From an uncultured Collinsella sp. (GTDB lineage Bacteria > Actinomycetota > Coriobacteriia > Coriobacteriales > Coriobacteriaceae), in contig CABUQY010000008.1 of assembly GCA_902493915.1 (NCBI GenBank), positions 1 through 34,035 on the forward strand: a DNA stretch of 34,035 nucleotides. Reading direction: 5' to 3'. Shown in pieces: positions 32,939 to 34,035 of the stretch. The number at the start of each line of letters is the position of its first letter. Positions within the stretch are counted from its first letter, which is position 1. The notes under the pieces were generated by a model. That model was not told where the DNA came from and ran no database searches. It saw nothing but the letters and a program-made list of their open reading frames with translations. The position numbers and the translations under genes were made by a program.

Positions 32939-34035
32939 GCCTGCAAACAAGGATTAAGGCTGCCGGCGCTGCAGCGGCGGCAGCGCCTGTAGATGCGGGG
33001 CGTCGCCGCGCGGTGAAACGACGCACCAAGCGCGCCGTGATGGACCGCATGGGTTACGACGAAGTGGCGCGTATCAGCGCCTATATCGACCCGGCACTTG
33101 CCCGCTCGGAATTGCGTCCCGCGGTGGAGGCGGCGCTCAATGTTGAGGAGCCGACCGATCTCGCGACGCCCGAGCGCGAGACCATCATCGACGAGATTTT
33201 GGATGACGTGGTGGGCCTGGGGCCGTTGCAGCCGCTCATCGAGGACGACACCGTTACCGAGATCATGATCAACGGCTGCCGCTCGGCTTTCTTTGAACGC
33301 GGCGGCGTCTTGCACCCCATCGAGCATGCGTTTGAGGATGATGAGCAGATCCGTGCGCTTATCGACCGCATCATCTCGCCACTTGGCCGCCGTATCGACG
33401 AGCGCAGCCCCATCGTCAACGCCCGCCTCAAAACGGGCTATCGCGTCAACGCGGTGATTCCGCCTGTGGCGATTGACGGACCGATTCTCACCATCCGAAA
33501 GTTCTCGGACCGCATCTGCTCGCTGGACGAGCTTGTGGGGCTGGGGTCGCTGCCGCTTTGGTATGCGCAGCTGCTGTCGTGTGCGGTGTCGCTGCGACAG
33601 GACCTGGCGGTTGCGGGAGGCACGGGATCTGGCAAGACCACCCTGCTCAACGCGTTGTCATGCGAGATTTCCACTGGCGAGCGCATCGTGACGATCGAGG
33701 ACTCTGCCGAGCTCAAGTTTGCGCATCATCCGCACGTGGTGCGCCTAGAGGCGCGCGAGGCTTCAATTGAGGGTGAGGGTGCGGTGACGATTCGCGACCT
33801 AGTAACTAATGCCCTGCGCATGCGCCCCGACCGCATCGTGGTGGGCGAGGTGCGCGGTGCCGAGTGCTGCGACATGTTGCAGGCCATGAACACGGGCCAC
33901 GACGGGTCGCTCACCACACTTCATGCGGGCTCAGAACAGGAGACCGTGGTGCGTCTGACGTTGCTTGCACGTTATGGCATCGATCTGCCGAGCGAGCTCA
34001 TCGAGGAGCAGATTGCCATGGCGCTCGACGGCATC
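32935..34035 (+). CDS. CpaF/TadA-type secretion ATPase, 3' end outside window (at least 367 aa)
   Basis: Motor ATPase of the Tad/Flp pilus, type II/IV secretion ATPase family, powering pilin assembly at the inner face of the membrane. I translated this frame directly; it is open to the window end. It shows the CpaF N-terminal domain (ILDDVVGLGPLQPLIEDD, VTEIMINGC), then GRRIDERSPIVNARL, Walker A GGTGSGKTT (228-236), the Asp-box region IVTIEDSAEL, Walker B VVGEVRGAE and the His box GHDGSLTTLHAGS. The N-terminal 40 residues are Ala/Arg-rich. ATG 32935 overlaps the preceding stop by 4 nt (ATGA), indicating translational coupling. CpaF members are normally about 400-480 residues, so most of the protein is here. 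Confidence 0.93.
   Translation, partial: MSLQTRIKAAGAAAAAAPVDAGRRRAVKRRTKRAVMDRMGYDEVARISAYIDPALARSELRPAVEAALNVEEPTDLATPERETIIDEILDDVVGLGPLQPLIEDDTVTEIMINGCRSAFFERGGVLHPIEHAFEDDEQIRALIDRIISPLGRRIDERSPIVNARLKTGYRVNAVIPPVAIDGPILTIRKFSDRICSLDELVGLGSLPLWYAQLLSCAVSLRQDLAVAGGTGSGKTTLLNALSCEISTGERIVTIEDSAELKFAHHPHVVRLEAREASIEGEGAVTIRDLVTNALRMRPDRIVVGEVRGAECCDMLQAMNTGHDGSLTTLHAGSEQETVVRLTLLARYGIDLPSELIEEQIAMALDGI

Overview
The window looks like a chromosomal segment of a high-GC Gram-positive gut bacterium, most probably a Coriobacteriia member close to Collinsella. This is inferred from composition, gene families and gene order; no database search was possible. Evidence includes a T-box in front of pheST, a DUF4012 protein coupled to glmM, M16C and M32 peptidases, and the start of a Tad/Flp pilus operon.

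Layout. Positions 31-616 (minus) hold a hicA-hicB toxin-antitoxin pair with a readable promoter/operator region. Positions 772-3810 (minus) encode a large M16C zinc peptidase. Positions 3.8-9.1 kb form an accessory stretch, apparently lower in GC than its flanks: an AlbA_2 (Schlafen-type) regulator behind a dense array of dyads and GAGAGA repeats, a 163-aa unknown, an HNH endonuclease, a two-CxxC mini-protein and a DUF5710 protein. It ends near a tRNA-Val(GAC) gene with its own promoter and terminator. Positions 9.7-16.2 kb carry an EamA-type transporter, a DUF4012 membrane protein overlapping operonically with glmM, and a convergent M32 carboxypeptidase. Positions 16.3-20.3 kb are the phenylalanyl-tRNA synthetase operon (T-box, pheS, pheT).

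Positions 20.4-23.2 kb are an ECF-type Ni/Co transporter (cbiM with a fused C-terminal PDGLE/NikN-like part, cbiQ, cbiO). Its promoter is followed at once by a perfect NikR-type box, which argues for nickel. Then come a zinc-dependent phospholipase C-like protein, a convergent pyruvate kinase (minus), a Ca2+-type P-type ATPase whose leader can fold to bury its ribosome binding site, and rsgA. From 30.63 kb to the right edge runs the beginning of a Tad pilus operon: cpaB-like, cpaE/tadZ-like and cpaF/tadA (cut by the window end), translationally coupled by overlapping stop/start codons.

Most of the window is ordinary core genome. The best leads are regulatory: the NikR box upstream of cbiMQO, the RBS-sequestering leader of the P-type ATPase, the repeat/dyad array upstream of the AlbA_2 gene, the SOS-box-like palindrome on a second hicAB promoter, and heptamer repeats in front of the Tad operon. 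I did not find a gene cassette that I can confidently call a wholly new system; the 3.8-9.1 kb accessory block is the most plausible place for one.
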